DNA from: Oscillospiraceae bacterium
GTDB lineage: Bacteria > Bacillota > Clostridia > Oscillospirales > Ruminococcaceae
NCBI GenBank assembly: GCA_900768105.1
Contig: CAAGBQ010000129.1
Location: 1 to 58,954 of the forward strand
Direction: 5' to 3'
Length of the DNA stretch: 58,954 nucleotides
Numbering within the stretch: position 1 is the stretch's first letter; every line of letters starts with the position of its first letter. The translations under genes were made by a program, and so were the position numbers. The notes under the pieces are model-generated. The model did no database searches, was not told the origin of the DNA, and worked only from the letters and a program-made list of their open reading frames with translations. Shown here piece after piece: positions 1 to 8,522 of this stretch.

Positions 1-1379
1 GGATCCCCGCATTGAGGGCAGAATTTAGGGGGATTTTTGGGGTCATCGGGTTCCCAACCGCATTTGTCACACTTATAGAGAGGTGCTCCCTCCGGCTTTT
101 TTGCACCGCAGTTCTGGCAGAACTTGCCCTTGTTCACGGTTCCGCAGCCGCAGGTCCAGCCGTCCTCGGAAGCGGGCTTCGGCTTTCCGCATTCGGGACA
201 GAATTTGCCTGTTGCGGTCGCTCCGCAGCTGCATTTCCATGCTCCCTCCGCAGGCTTCGGCTCCGGTTTCTTCGCTCCGCAGTTCGGACAGAAGTTACCG
301 GAAACGGTGTTTCCGCAGGCGCATTTCCAGCTGTCCGCCGCAGGAGCCGCCGCCTGCTGTGCCTGTTGCTGCTGCCCCATGGCGTAAAGGTTTTGCGCGT
401 TCATTCCGCCTGCCGCACCTGCCATATTCATTCCCATAAATGCCATGGCGGGGCCTGCGTTTTCGTTCTTTGCGGCAGCCTGCATTGCGGAGGCCTGTGC
501 TCCGACAAGGTGCGCGGCTGCTCTGGTGGGATCCATAAATGCCGCATTGCGCTGCATCTCTTTTATCATCTGTTCGTCGTCCTCGTTTGCCTTTACGGAG
601 GATACGCCGAAGGATACTATCTCGATTCCGCGAAGGTCATGCCACTTTGCGGAAAGCTCTTTATTAAGCGCTTCCGCAAGCTCCGTGGTGTGTCCCGGAA
701 GTGCGGAATAACGAATCCCCATTTCGCTTATTCTTGCAAATGCCGGTTGAAGCGCCGTAAGAAGCTCGCTCTTCAGCTGGCTGTCGATTTCGGAACGGTT
801 ATAGTCCTGCGCCACATTGCCGCATACATTCGTATAGAAAAGAATAGGGTCGCAAAGATGATAGCTGTATTCGCCGAAGCAGCGGATGCCTATATCTATA
901 TCTATTCCCGCTCTTTGGTCTACCACACGGAACGGAACGGGAGAAGGCGTGCCGTATTTGTTCCCAACAAGCTCCTTTGTGTTGAAGTAATAGACCCTCT
1001 GATCCTTTGCGGTATCTCCGCCGAAGGTAAAGCGCTTTCCTATGGTTTTGAAGGTATCAAGTATGCTACTTCCGAGGTCGCCCGCAAATATTGAAGGCTC
1101 CGTGGAGGAATCGAATACAAATTCTCCCGGTACGGCACAAAGCTCTACTACCTTACCCTGCTCCACTATTGCCATGCACTGGCCGTCCGCCACCGCGATT
1201 ACGGAGCCTTTGCTTATGATATTATCTTCGCCCTTTGTATTGCTGCTTCTTCCGCCGGTCCGCTTTTGTCCCTTTCTTACAAGAACATCTACCGGCATGG
1301 AATCGCAGTAAAAATACTCCTTCCATTGGTCTGCCATTACGCCGCCTATTGCGCCGCCTGCTGCTTTAATTAGTCCCAT
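1..1379 (-). CDS. SPFH-domain protein with tandem C-terminal zinc ribbons (partial, runs off the left edge)
   Basis: About 459 residues are visible from an ATG with an AAAGGGG ribosome site; the C-terminus lies beyond base 1. The N-terminal half resembles the SPFH/virion-core-like YdjI family: a glycine-rich start, then an SPFH body to about residue 290. An Ala/Met/Gln-rich linker follows. From about residue 350 there are at least four zinc ribbons built from CxC and CxxC pairs (CACG/CPNCG, CSCG/CPECG, CGCG/CQNCG, CDKCG/CPQCG). Members of this family act as membrane-associated scaffolds; the substrate is unknown. It is the last visible gene of a unit with the small membrane protein and lipoprotein upstream. 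Confidence 0.8.
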   Translation of the reverse strand, partial: MGLIKAAGGAIGGVMADQWKEYFYCDSMPVDVLVRKGQKRTGGRSSNTKGEDNIISKGSVIAVADGQCMAIVEQGKVVELCAVPGEFVFDSSTEPSIFAGDLGSSILDTFKTIGKRFTFGGDTAKDQRVYYFNTKELVGNKYGTPSPVPFRVVDQRAGIDIDIGIRCFGEYSYHLCDPILFYTNVCGNVAQDYNRSEIDSQLKSELLTALQPAFARISEMGIRYSALPGHTTELAEALNKELSAKWHDLRGIEIVSFGVSSVKANEDDEQMIKEMQRNAAFMDPTRAAAHLVGAQASAMQAAAKNENAGPAMAFMGMNMAGAAGGMNAQNLYAMGQQQQAQQAAAPAADSWKCACGNTVSGNFCPNCGAKKPEPKPAEGAWKCSCGATATGKFCPECGKPKPASEDGWTCGCGTVNKGKFCQNCGAKKPEGAPLYKCDKCGWEPDDPKNPPKFCPQCGD

Positions 1380-1410
1380 TATGTAATTCCCCTTTCAAAG
1401 AAATTTATAT

Positions 1411-1695
1411 TTAAGGCTCTTCGCCATAGGGATTTTCTTTTACCGAATACGGGTTTTTGTTTTCTCTTTGCGGGGTGTGCTCGTTCCCGCATTTATTTGC
1501 AAAACCGATAAGCAGCATCCAGATTATCATTCCAAAAAGCCAAATGCCAAGAGCAGTAAACGCAATCCAAATAGGCCACGAAAGCCAAAAATGCAGCCCC
1601 AGCAAAACCGCAAAGGCGATAATCCCCTCCGGATTAAGCAGCATATTCAGCAAAAGGCAAAGAAAAAATCCGCCGCTTTTTTTCGTTCTTCTCAT
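1411..1695 (-). CDS. Small membrane protein of unknown function
   Basis: 94 residues. A longer frame with TTG at 1728 exists, but GAAAGGA lies 8 bases before the ATG at 1695, so that start is preferred. The N-terminus is basic (MRRTKKSGG). Two or three hydrophobic segments fill residues 8-70, and the tail is polar and rich in Asn/Glu/Pro. No family is recognised. It sits between the lipoprotein gene (stop 16 bases upstream) and the SPFH gene (start 32 bases downstream), so the three are probably co-transcribed and may form an envelope complex. Confidence 0.6.
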   Translation of the reverse strand: MRRTKKSGGFFLCLLLNMLLNPEGIIAFAVLLGLHFWLSWPIWIAFTALGIWLFGMIIWMLLIGFANKCGNEHTPQRENKNPYSVKENPYGEEP

Positions 1696-1711
1696 ATTCG
1701 GTTTCCTTTCT

Positions 1712-2683
1712 TCATCCGTTTGCGCCAAGTGCGTTCCAACTGTCGCTTACCGCATCATAAGTATAAATAAGGTTGTCGCAAACTCCGTAAAAATACTCGG
1801 TAACAACATAATCGCCATGGTCGGTGCCCAAGGTGAAAATGTAACATTCGCGTCCGTCAATATTCTCTTTTTCGCCGGTGTATTGCACCACCATACCAAG
1901 CTCCATGCGGTTTTTTACTTCTTCCGCTTCGGTCAAAAGCTCATAGGCGATTTGAATATTTTTTTCTTCAACAGTTTCGCCCACATTGCCGCTGTCCGAA
2001 TTATCGGAATATACGGAAAAATCATAGCATCCCTCCGCTGCGGTAAGCCTTCCATCCATAAGTGAAACCATCGGGTAAAATTCCACGGAATTTGTTCCGT
2101 CGGAAGCCCTGACCATCACATTGGAATAAAGGTCGCCCATATTGCAGCGAAGAACTACCGTTTCGCCGGGGTTTGCCGTAATTATCGGGTTATCCTCGTC
2201 CGTGCTTAACTCTCCGAACGCGGTAAGCTCGGCAGGGTATATGGCGATTGCATAGCTGTTGCTTGCCGGAACAAAAGCGAAAAGCTCATCTCCGTCATAA
2301 GCGATTATATTGCTTTCCGCCACAGTGCAAAGGAACTCGTTTACGGAAGCGCACTGACACCCGTGTGCAAAGCTTACCACCTCGTCATACGGAGCACCGC
2401 TTCCTATGTATCCGAGGAATGCTGCGCCCACGGCGGCACCGCTTTCCGTTATTTTTTCCCGAAGCGCCGCAAGAGATGGGCTGCTTTCTTCGGCTTCGTC
2501 AAAATTGCTCTGCGGCTTTTTAACACCGTCCCCCTTTGAGGAGGATCCATCCGCTTCGGAAAGGCTTTCCTCCGCTTCTGACCGGTGGTTTAATTCCGGA
2601 AGAGGAAGGTTGGCGCAGCCCACCAAAAAAGCAAAGCAAAGAAAAAGTGAAAGAATAATTTTTGTGCTTTTCCCGAATTTCAT
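1712..2683 (-). CDS. Putative lipoprotein of unknown function
   Basis: 323 residues from the ATG at 2683, preceded by GAAAGGAAA. The upstream in-frame extension lacks a ribosome site. The N-terminus is a lipoprotein signal (MKFGKSTK, hydrophobic core, lipobox FLVGC with Cys about 23). After it comes an acidic Ser/Glu-rich linker, then a globular region with several Cys. No known domain is recognised. It is the first gene of the unit that also holds the small membrane protein and the SPFH protein. It has a long 5' leader with a consensus promoter and a terminator-like hairpin, so it may be attenuated. Confidence 0.7.
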   Translation of the reverse strand: MKFGKSTKIILSLFLCFAFLVGCANLPLPELNHRSEAEESLSEADGSSSKGDGVKKPQSNFDEAEESSPSLAALREKITESGAAVGAAFLGYIGSGAPYDEVVSFAHGCQCASVNEFLCTVAESNIIAYDGDELFAFVPASNSYAIAIYPAELTAFGELSTDEDNPIITANPGETVVLRCNMGDLYSNVMVRASDGTNSVEFYPMVSLMDGRLTAAEGCYDFSVYSDNSDSGNVGETVEEKNIQIAYELLTEAEEVKNRMELGMVVQYTGEKENIDGRECYIFTLGTDHGDYVVTEYFYGVCDNLIYTYDAVSDSWNALGANG

Positions 2684-2733
2684 ACTGATTTTCCTTTCGG
2701 TAAGGTTGTTTTTTTCACTATTTATTATAAGGC

Positions 2734-2775
2734 AAAAAGCGCCCGCCGTCACTATTAAAAAAGACGGGCGCTTTT
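2734..2775 (-). terminator. Hairpin with T-run in the leader of the lipoprotein gene
   Basis: Arms AAAAGCGCCCG-CCGTC and GACGGGCGCTTTT pair with a small bulge. On the minus strand the stem is followed by TTTTT. It lies between a minus-strand promoter (2906-2933) and the lipoprotein start (2683), the position of an attenuator. Confidence 0.6.
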
Positions 2776-2905
2776 ACTTTATTTATGCTTAATAAAGCGA
2801 AGGCATATCATCGGTGTCGACCATAATGTATGCCGCTTTGGATATCCAAAACGATTTTCCTCATTCTTTTTTCACCGCACAACTTTCTTTATTTCTACAT
2901 ATATC

Positions 2906-2933
2906 ATTATACCTATTTTCCTGATACTGTCAC
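2906..2933 (-). promoter_or_regulatory. Promoter ahead of the lipoprotein leader
   Basis: On the minus strand, GTGACA, a 16-base spacer, then perfect TATAAT. The start would lie near 2899, giving a leader of about 215 bases before the lipoprotein ATG. Confidence 0.6.
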
Positions 2934-2949
2934 TGGCACAAGTGCCAGT
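2932..2949. promoter_or_regulatory. Dyad operator ACTGGCAC-N2-GTGCCAGT
   Basis: A perfect 8+2+8 palindrome touching the -35 of the lipoprotein promoter, just downstream of the response-regulator gene. By position it is a candidate binding site for that LuxR-type regulator. This is inference. Confidence 0.4.
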
Positions 2950-2975
2950 ATCGCCCTTTTAAAGCCATAAAGCAT

Positions 2976-3016
2976 AAAAAGAAGCACTCCTAACTTCCAA
3001 AAGTTAAGAGTGCTTC
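2976..3016 (-). terminator. Terminator of the sensor/kinase/regulator operon
   Basis: Arms GAAGCACTC(C/T)TAACTT and the complementary arm around a 4-base loop, followed on the minus strand by TTTTTA. It lies 17 bases after the response-regulator stop. Confidence 0.85.
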
Positions 3017-3032
3017 CTTTGCGGTTTATATT

Positions 3033-3662
3033 CTATTCATCCTTCAGCGTAGTTACCATAAGTTTATTTTCGATGGCGGTCGCCACAAGCGACTCGCGGT
3101 TTTCAAATCCGCCTTTTTCCACCATATCGTCAAGGTTCCAACGCACCCCGTTTTTTGAAATACCGAGCTTGTCGGCGATTTCCTGATAGGTAAGTCCCCT
3201 GATATACCACCGCAGTATATCAAGCTGGCGCGGAGAAAATTTATCGGACATAACCCTTTCCATTTCCACCGCAGGAGCAGTATCCGGAAAGACTTTTTCT
3301 CCCGAAAGAGTGCGCTTCACCACATCCAAAAGCTCCGCCGTTCCATGGTCTTTATACCACAGGCTGTCTGCCGCTCCGCGCTTTGCCCTTGCCAGGATCT
3401 CCGGATCTACAAGAGAAGTGACAACAACGATTTTAATATCCGCAAAAGCTTTTTTTATGCGCTCCGCAGCGGCAAGTCCCGAATGTTTGTGCTGTGTCTG
3501 AACATCCATAAGAATAAGGCGCACCGTTCGGTCGCAATTTTTTTCCGCTTCAAAAGCATCGCGGTATACTCCCACAAGATTAAATTCCCCATCGGATGAA
3601 AGGCACTCCGTAAAGTGCTTTTGGATATACAAATCGTCCTCAACAAGAATTGTGTTTATCAA
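3033..3662 (-). CDS. LuxR/NarL-type response regulator
   Basis: 209 residues. The receiver domain (about 1-120) has the acidic pocket E8/D9/D10, phosphoacceptor D53 (LILMDVQ), T82 and K104. A winged or LuxR-like helix-turn-helix follows at about 140-185 (FSPRQLDILRWYIRG, then a recognition region). The start is TTG at 3662 with AAAGGAG at the right distance; it overlaps the kinase stop as TTGA, implying coupled translation. It should be phosphorylated by the kinase encoded just upstream and bind DNA; the dyad at 2932-2949 is a plausible target. Confidence 0.9.
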   Translation of the reverse strand: MINTILVEDDLYIQKHFTECLSSDGEFNLVGVYRDAFEAEKNCDRTVRLILMDVQTQHKHSGLAAAERIKKAFADIKIVVVTSLVDPEILARAKRGAADSLWYKDHGTAELLDVVKRTLSGEKVFPDTAPAVEMERVMSDKFSPRQLDILRWYIRGLTYQEIADKLGISKNGVRWNLDDMVEKGGFENRESLVATAIENKLMVTTLKDE

Positions 3663-4912
3663 AGGTCGTTCTCCTTTCTCAAAAGCGTAATAAGCAGTGC
3701 AAAGCGCGGTTTATGCGCAATGTGCATTTCTCCCTGCACCGCCTCTATGCTGCGGCGCAGACTTGAAAGACCGCTGCCTTCCTTAATCGGTCCCAAAGGC
3801 AGCGCGCCGTTATTGGTAATGGTTATATTATAAACATCGCTTTGCTCCGCAATGCGGATATAAACCTCGGTTCCACCCGCGTGCTTTATACAGTTGGTAA
3901 CACATTCCTTTGCCGCCGCAACGGTAAGCGCTTCCGCAGCGGAATCCGGCGGAAGATAACCCTCCGTTTTTACTGTTATTCCAAGCAACCTTGCATTTTC
4001 CTTAACCTCGTCCATGGTGCCGTGCGGTGCGGCGCGGTTGCTTGTAAGAACGCTTACGGCCTCCTGCAAGGATTCAAGCTTTTTGCCGCTGTCCTCTCCG
4101 CTTCCGATTATATCGCGAATAGTAAGCAGACTTCTGCCTATTGTATCGTGTATATAAACCTTCAAATCAAGGCTTTCTTTTTCCTTTATGTCGCCCGCCA
4201 TGCGTTCATACATTTTTTGAAGCTTGCGGTTTACTTCCCGAAGCTCCTTATTGATTTTTTCCTGGTGGACATTGCTGTTATAAAGCTCCGTTACATTATG
4301 CGCCGTTCTCTGGCTCCAACCGCTGTCGCCGTCCACGGAAAGCGCCTCCGTCCGGAACTGCCATACTGTTTTGTCCGGCAGTATATAGCAGCCGGAAGCC
4401 GTAACCTTAACGGTTCCATCCGGATTTTTTATCGCGTCCTCAAAATCTTTCTCGGTTTGCGGTGCATGACCGCACAATGCAAAGGAAAGGCTGCGCATAA
4501 GGTTATTGCACAATACAATTCTGCCATCCGGATCCGAAAAGCAAATGCCCATAGGAAGTTTATCGGTCGCCTCTTTTATAGAGAACGGAGAAAGCTCTCT
4601 TATTATCCTACCATATTCCCTCGGAAACGCAACCGCAAAATGCGCTGCCCCAAGCACGACCGCTCCCGCAAAAATCAGCCACGGCGCGTCAAGCAAAAAC
4701 GCGTCCTTTCCTTCGTCCGGGTCGCCCTGTGTAACGGAAAAAAGCAAAATCAGCAAAATTGTAAAATATACGGCGCATGGCAAAGCACGAAGCGGCCTTT
4801 TGCTTCGAATTATCCGATAAAGAAAAAGACCAAGCTCCAAAACCGCTTCAATAAGAAGCAAAAGCGGAATCGCGGTTTGCCAAAATTCCGGTATTGAAGA
4901 AAAAGCGTTCAT
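3659..4912 (-). CDS. Sensor histidine kinase of the NarL-partner (HisKA_3) type
   Basis: 417 residues. Two or three N-terminal membrane segments (about 11-34, 47-60, 78-96), a PAS-like region (about 112-190), a coiled coil (about 215-250), then the phosphoacceptor H255 in YIHDTIGRSL. The ATP-binding domain has an N box (E336, N340 in ECVTNCIKHA), a degenerate NNG element at 367-369 and a G box (GSGLSSLRR). It overlaps the gene upstream by ATGA and the regulator downstream by TTGA, so the three proteins are made together. The ligand is unknown. Confidence 0.9.
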   Translation of the reverse strand: MNAFSSIPEFWQTAIPLLLLIEAVLELGLFLYRIIRSKRPLRALPCAVYFTILLILLFSVTQGDPDEGKDAFLLDAPWLIFAGAVVLGAAHFAVAFPREYGRIIRELSPFSIKEATDKLPMGICFSDPDGRIVLCNNLMRSLSFALCGHAPQTEKDFEDAIKNPDGTVKVTASGCYILPDKTVWQFRTEALSVDGDSGWSQRTAHNVTELYNSNVHQEKINKELREVNRKLQKMYERMAGDIKEKESLDLKVYIHDTIGRSLLTIRDIIGSGEDSGKKLESLQEAVSVLTSNRAAPHGTMDEVKENARLLGITVKTEGYLPPDSAAEALTVAAAKECVTNCIKHAGGTEVYIRIAEQSDVYNITITNNGALPLGPIKEGSGLSSLRRSIEAVQGEMHIAHKPRFALLITLLRKENDL

Positions 4913-6576
4913 ATGGCGGCGCCCCCTTCCGGAAAGAATACCAGATGCTGATATTCCTCGTCATCGTCGCTTTCGTATCGCATATTCGGGCGCTGCGCTG
5001 CCATTGCGGAAAGGTTCTTTGTGCAGCGCACATTAAGCGAAAGGCGAAGCCCATCCGCATCGCCGAAGCTTACCTGTATGCTTTTCAGATTTTCAAGGTC
5101 GGCTTCGATTACTTCTTCATAAAAGTCAAACACCGCGGCGGCCGTCCTTCCCGAAAGCATATGAAGCCCGCTTTCCACATACAGCGTTCCGCTTACGGAA
5201 AGCAGCTTTAAAGTTTGCAGGGATTCGGAAAACGCCCGCTCCAATTCATTTGCCGATACTTTATAGTCCCTGTCGGTAAGCAGGGTAAGGTGTTTGCGGC
5301 GTTTGATATAGCTGCAAAGCACCGCTATCTCCGTAAGTAAGATTTTCGCTCTTTCGGGGTCGCTTTCGGAAACCCTCTGATATTCTTTTGTAAGCTTTGC
5401 AATGCTGTCTATCTGTCTTTGTGTTGCAGACTGCAAAAGGTCATAAAGGCGGTTTTGTTCTTCCACAACCCGACGCTTTGCTTCGCGCTTATATTCATAG
5501 CGAAGCAGGTCGTTGCGTTCCTTCAGTTCATCCGAAAGGCTCTTTAGCTCATCTTTCATCTCAAGAAGCGCCGAGGCGTCCTCCGTCCAAACAGCATAGC
5601 CCCCGCTTACCGGCATTGTGTGCAAAAGCAGCCCGCCACCCAAAGAAAACGGGTGCTCCTTCGCTCTTTTCATATCTTCCTTTGATATTGGCTTTGTGTT
5701 AAGCGCCTTATAGCGCACATTAAAGTCATCGTCCGTAATTTCCGCAGAGGTTCCCACCGAAAGCGCAAAAAGCTCCGCATAGCGGCTGTTTGAATGAATA
5801 TAGCCGCAGGCTATGCAGGCCTCAAAGGTCAGCACATACATAAGGCTCTGGAAAGCGGTTATATCACCGAATGCCTTGCGGAGCCACGGCACTCCCAAAT
5901 AGTAAAGCGCACTGTATAAAACGGAAAGTGCCATCGGCATCGCCGGCCAAAGGCGGCGCTTTCCGCTCGGTATGCGACAATTAAACAGCATTATTACAAG
6001 CGCCGCCACAGCGCAAATAATTTGCCAGCCGATTATAGGGTAATATAAAAACGCATAGCCATGTTCTTTATCCGTCCACACCGCAGCGCCGTCAGGAAAT
6101 GTAAATACAAATTGGTGCAAATCGTTTGTCATAACAAGCGTAAACATAACTCCGGAAACTATCCAAAGTGCAAGAGTGCTTTTCGGCAAGCGGTAGTTGT
6201 TCGGCCTGCCCAGCGACATGGCTATAAGCACCGCAAGCATCGGCACAAAAAGCATCGGAAGGTAAAACATATACCAAAGATACCGCACAGCCGTCGGCTG
6301 CCAAAAGATAAAGTATTTCGCTGTACGAAGGGTCATCCAAAGAACAAGCAGCACCGATACTCCCGTAAGATATACCTTTACCTGCCTTTGTACAATTTTC
6401 TGCCGGACGGAAAGCCCCCATGCAGCATAAAGACCTATGTAAATGAAACTGCGCAGATAAGAAAACAGCGTAGGATAAAACGAGCCCCTGCCCATAATGC
6501 GGAAAATGTATGCCAAAGCTACGGCAAAAGCCGCCGCTGCACAGATTATAACTGTTTTTCTTCTCTGTTCGGTCAT
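4909..6576 (-). CDS. 7TM sensor-like membrane protein with a degenerate kinase C-terminus
   Basis: 555 residues from the ATG at 6576 (AAGGG 8 bases upstream); a GTG three codons earlier lacks room for a ribosome site. The N-terminal 270 residues hold about seven hydrophobic segments in the style of 7TM sensor kinases. A soluble region and a long coiled coil (about 345-410) follow. The last 130 residues resemble a histidine-kinase ATPase fold, but no H box, no N-box Asn and no G box can be seen. It is probably a catalytically dead co-sensor for the kinase encoded next, with which it overlaps by ATGA. Confidence 0.7.
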   Translation of the reverse strand: MTEQRRKTVIICAAAAFAVALAYIFRIMGRGSFYPTLFSYLRSFIYIGLYAAWGLSVRQKIVQRQVKVYLTGVSVLLVLWMTLRTAKYFIFWQPTAVRYLWYMFYLPMLFVPMLAVLIAMSLGRPNNYRLPKSTLALWIVSGVMFTLVMTNDLHQFVFTFPDGAAVWTDKEHGYAFLYYPIIGWQIICAVAALVIMLFNCRIPSGKRRLWPAMPMALSVLYSALYYLGVPWLRKAFGDITAFQSLMYVLTFEACIACGYIHSNSRYAELFALSVGTSAEITDDDFNVRYKALNTKPISKEDMKRAKEHPFSLGGGLLLHTMPVSGGYAVWTEDASALLEMKDELKSLSDELKERNDLLRYEYKREAKRRVVEEQNRLYDLLQSATQRQIDSIAKLTKEYQRVSESDPERAKILLTEIAVLCSYIKRRKHLTLLTDRDYKVSANELERAFSESLQTLKLLSVSGTLYVESGLHMLSGRTAAAVFDFYEEVIEADLENLKSIQVSFGDADGLRLSLNVRCTKNLSAMAAQRPNMRYESDDDEEYQHLVFFPEGGAAI

Positions 6577-6624
6577 AGGGTTCACCCTTTTTCTCTTTCT
6601 GCCTAAAAAGCTTATCTAATTCGC

Positions 6625-6653
6625 ACTATAACATAAAATCAAAGCTTTTTCAA
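6625..6653 (-). promoter_or_regulatory. Promoter of the 7TM/kinase/regulator operon
   Basis: Minus strand TTGAAA, 17-base spacer, TATAGT, about 50 bases before the first start codon. Confidence 0.7.
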
Positions 6654-6685
6654 CAGGCGTGAAAAATAACTCTGTATAACACAAA

Positions 6686-6706
6686 CGCCGCACCGACAAA
6701 GCGGCG
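6686..6706 (-). terminator. Possible weak terminator after the small zinc protein
   Basis: CGCCGC and GCGGCG arms with a 9-base loop, followed on the minus strand only by TTTGTGTT. It lies about 30 bases after the stop of the small gene. Confidence 0.35.
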
Positions 6707-6734
6707 CGGCATTTGCATGACAACACACCTATAT

Positions 6735-6920
6735 TTAATCCTTTTGTTTTTTGCCTTCGATATTGCGGATTTTTTTCGCACATTCCGCACAAAGCTGACC
6801 ACAGCCTTCGACATAATCGACCCTGTTCCAAAGCGGTGCGTTACGCAAAATATCGGTGTTTCTTCCGCAAAGGACGCAGGTTTCGTATGGAGAAAAAACT
6901 TTTTCTTCTCCGTTTTTCAA
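6735..6920 (-). CDS. Small zinc-ribbon protein
   Basis: 61 residues from a TTG at 6920, fixed by a perfect AGGAGG 9 bases upstream; the in-frame ATG at 6941 would place that site inside the gene. Two cysteine pairs (CVLCG and CAEC, plus one Cys between) suggest a single zinc ribbon. The rest is charged with a Lys-rich tail. The function is unknown. It stands alone on the minus strand between the kinase operon and the divergent XRE gene. Confidence 0.65.
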   Translation of the reverse strand: MKNGEEKVFSPYETCVLCGRNTDILRNAPLWNRVDYVEGCGQLCAECAKKIRNIEGKKQKD

Positions 6921-7065
6921 AAAAAATCCGCCTCCTATCATGTTATTTATTAACCATTATGCCCCTATTGCCGTAAATATAACGGCGAATTGTATACTTT
7001 CGGTTTTGCTTCGACCCATTTATACAAAAAGTATTGTGCGTTTACAAAACTCTACGGAGCGTTAA

Positions 7066-7094
7066 TTGAAATTTGCCCTACCGCGGGTTAAAAT
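7066..7094 (+). promoter_or_regulatory. Promoter of the XRE/acetyltransferase pair
   Basis: TTGAAA, 17-base spacer, TAAAAT, with the start codon 25 bases downstream of the -10. Confidence 0.75.
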
Positions 7095-7118
7095 AGCATC
7101 TGTAAGGAAGTGATATTT

Positions 7119-7703
7119 TTGGACCAAATAAAAACCGGAAGCATAATTCGCACCATGCGCCTGCGGAAAAATATGACCCAGCGTGAGCTTGCGGAAAAAA
7201 TCGGGGTAAGCGACAAGGCCGTAAGCAAATGGGAACGCGGCTGCGGTGCGCCGGATCTCTCGCTCGTTCCCGCTCTTTCCGAAGCGCTTGACCTTGATAC
7301 AAAGGCGCTTTTGCGCGGCGACCTCGGCGAAAACCACGCCAGCAGCGGTAATATTAAGAAGCTTAAATTTTATGTCTGCCCTAATTGCGGAAATATACTT
7401 TTTTCCATGGAGGGTGCCGGAATAAGCTGCTGCGGAAAGCGACTTGCTTGGCTTTCGGCACAGAATCCGGATGAAGGCGAATCCCTTTGCGTTGAGCGCG
7501 ACGGCGGCGATCTTTATATAACCTCCGCACACGAAATGTGCCGCGAGCATTATATATCTTTTGTTGCATTTCTTTCCGGAGATACTCTCGTGCTCAAAAA
7601 GCTTTATCCTGAATGGAACATGGAAATTCGTATGCCCTGTTTAGCCCACGGAAAACTCTTTTGGTACTGCAATAAGCATGGACTTTTTGTCAAGGAGGTG
7701 TAA
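7119..7703 (+). CDS. XRE-family regulator with a zinc-ribbon C-terminal domain
   Basis: 194 residues. The start is TTG at 7119: AAGGA lies 10 bases upstream, whereas the GTG at 7110 abuts that site. An N-terminal Cro/C1 helix-turn-helix (about 6-60) contains MTQRELAEKIGVSDKAVSKW. A second domain carries CPNCG and a CCG knuckle, a zinc ribbon often seen fused to this type of regulator. The stop is 3 bases before the acetyltransferase-like gene, whose ribosome site AAGGAGG lies inside this gene's end, so the two are co-expressed. Confidence 0.8.
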   Translation: MDQIKTGSIIRTMRLRKNMTQRELAEKIGVSDKAVSKWERGCGAPDLSLVPALSEALDLDTKALLRGDLGENHASSGNIKKLKFYVCPNCGNILFSMEGAGISCCGKRLAWLSAQNPDEGESLCVERDGGDLYITSAHEMCREHYISFVAFLSGDTLVLKKLYPEWNMEIRMPCLAHGKLFWYCNKHGLFVKEV

Positions 7704-7706
7704 GCA

Positions 7707-8371
7707 ATGCGGCAAAAGCCCGAATTTACTCCCATTGATATAAGGGAATGGAGCCGCGGCGAAACCTTTTGGTATTTTTCAAAGGCCGCGCCCACGGGAT
7801 ATTCCGTAACTGTGGATATTGACATAACGCATATGCACCGCGTGCTTAAAAAAGCGGATAAAAAGTTTTTTCCCGCATACCTTTGGCTTGTTACCAAAAC
7901 ATTTTGTGAGCAAAAGGAATTTAAGATTGCCGCCAAAGACGGCTGCGTGGGCTTTTATAATGTGCTCACTCCGATGTATGCCGTATTCCACGACGACGAC
8001 AAGACCTTTTCCCTTTTATGGACGGAGTTCGACGATGATTTTGCCGCATTTTATGCGGCATATATGGAGGATAAAGCGGCTTTTGGCGAAAGCCGCGGCA
8101 TCCTTGCAAAAAAGAGCCTCTTCCTCCTCCGAATGCCTACACCGTTTCCTGCGTGCCATGGATAAGCTTCCGTCATTTTGCGGTACACTCCTACGGAAAC
8201 GGCGAGTATTATTTTCCTTCTGTTGAAGCAGGAAAATTTTATAAATGCGGCGAAAAAACGCTTATGCCTCTTTCAATAACCCTGCACCATGCCGCCACGG
8301 ACGGTTGGCACCTTGCACAGTTTATTGAAAAGCTCCAACAAGAAGCGGATTCTTTTGAAAAATATCTTTGA
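7707..8371 (+). pseudogene. Chloramphenicol-acetyltransferase-like gene with a frameshift
   Basis: The first frame (7707-8165) matches the N-terminal two thirds of a CAT-fold acetyltransferase. The homology continues in another frame to 8371, where the active-site block HHAATDGWH appears. The frames join if one A is added to the A6 run at 8108-8113, giving AKKEPLPPPNAYTVSC and then PWISF. The whole would be about 221 residues, normal for CAT. It could be a real mutation or a homopolymer sequencing error. The catalytic His and DG are intact, so the restored protein would be active in principle; the true substrate may not be chloramphenicol. Confidence 0.8.
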
Positions 8372-8379
8372 GCACAATA

Positions 8380-8413
8380 TGAGCACGCACTTCTGCGCCG
8401 TGCTCATTCTTTT
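8380..8413 (+). terminator. Terminator after the acetyltransferase-like gene
   Basis: TGAGCACG and CGTGCTCA arms with an 11-base loop, followed by TTCTTTT. The stem is an inverted pair of the TGAGCAC motif described in the findings. Confidence 0.65.
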
Positions 8414-8445
8414 AAAAGCTTTTATCAAAAGTTTTTTAATTCCTC

Positions 8446-8474
8446 TTGACAAGCTAATGTTTATTAGCTATAAT
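8446..8474 (+). promoter_or_regulatory. Consensus promoter of the TetR-controlled unit
   Basis: TTGACA, 17-base spacer, TATAAT: perfect hexamers. The spacer is largely filled by an operator palindrome. Confidence 0.9.
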
Positions 8475-8489
8475 GCTAACGAACATTAG
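8452..8489. promoter_or_regulatory. Two TetR-type operators in the promoter
   Basis: AGCTAAT-GTTT-ATTAGCT (8452-8469) is a perfect palindrome between -35 and -10. CTAAC-GAAC-ATTAG (8476-8489) follows the -10 directly. Both share CTAA-N6-TTAG with the site ahead of tetR. Confidence 0.7.
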
Positions 8490-8522
8490 TTAGTATTATA
8501 ATTTGAATCGAGGTAATTAAAA

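Noticed and set aside
1..6. The window begins with GGATCC, as if cut at a BamHI site
   Set aside because: The site is inside the SPFH frame and fits its codons; one hexamer is no evidence of a clone end.
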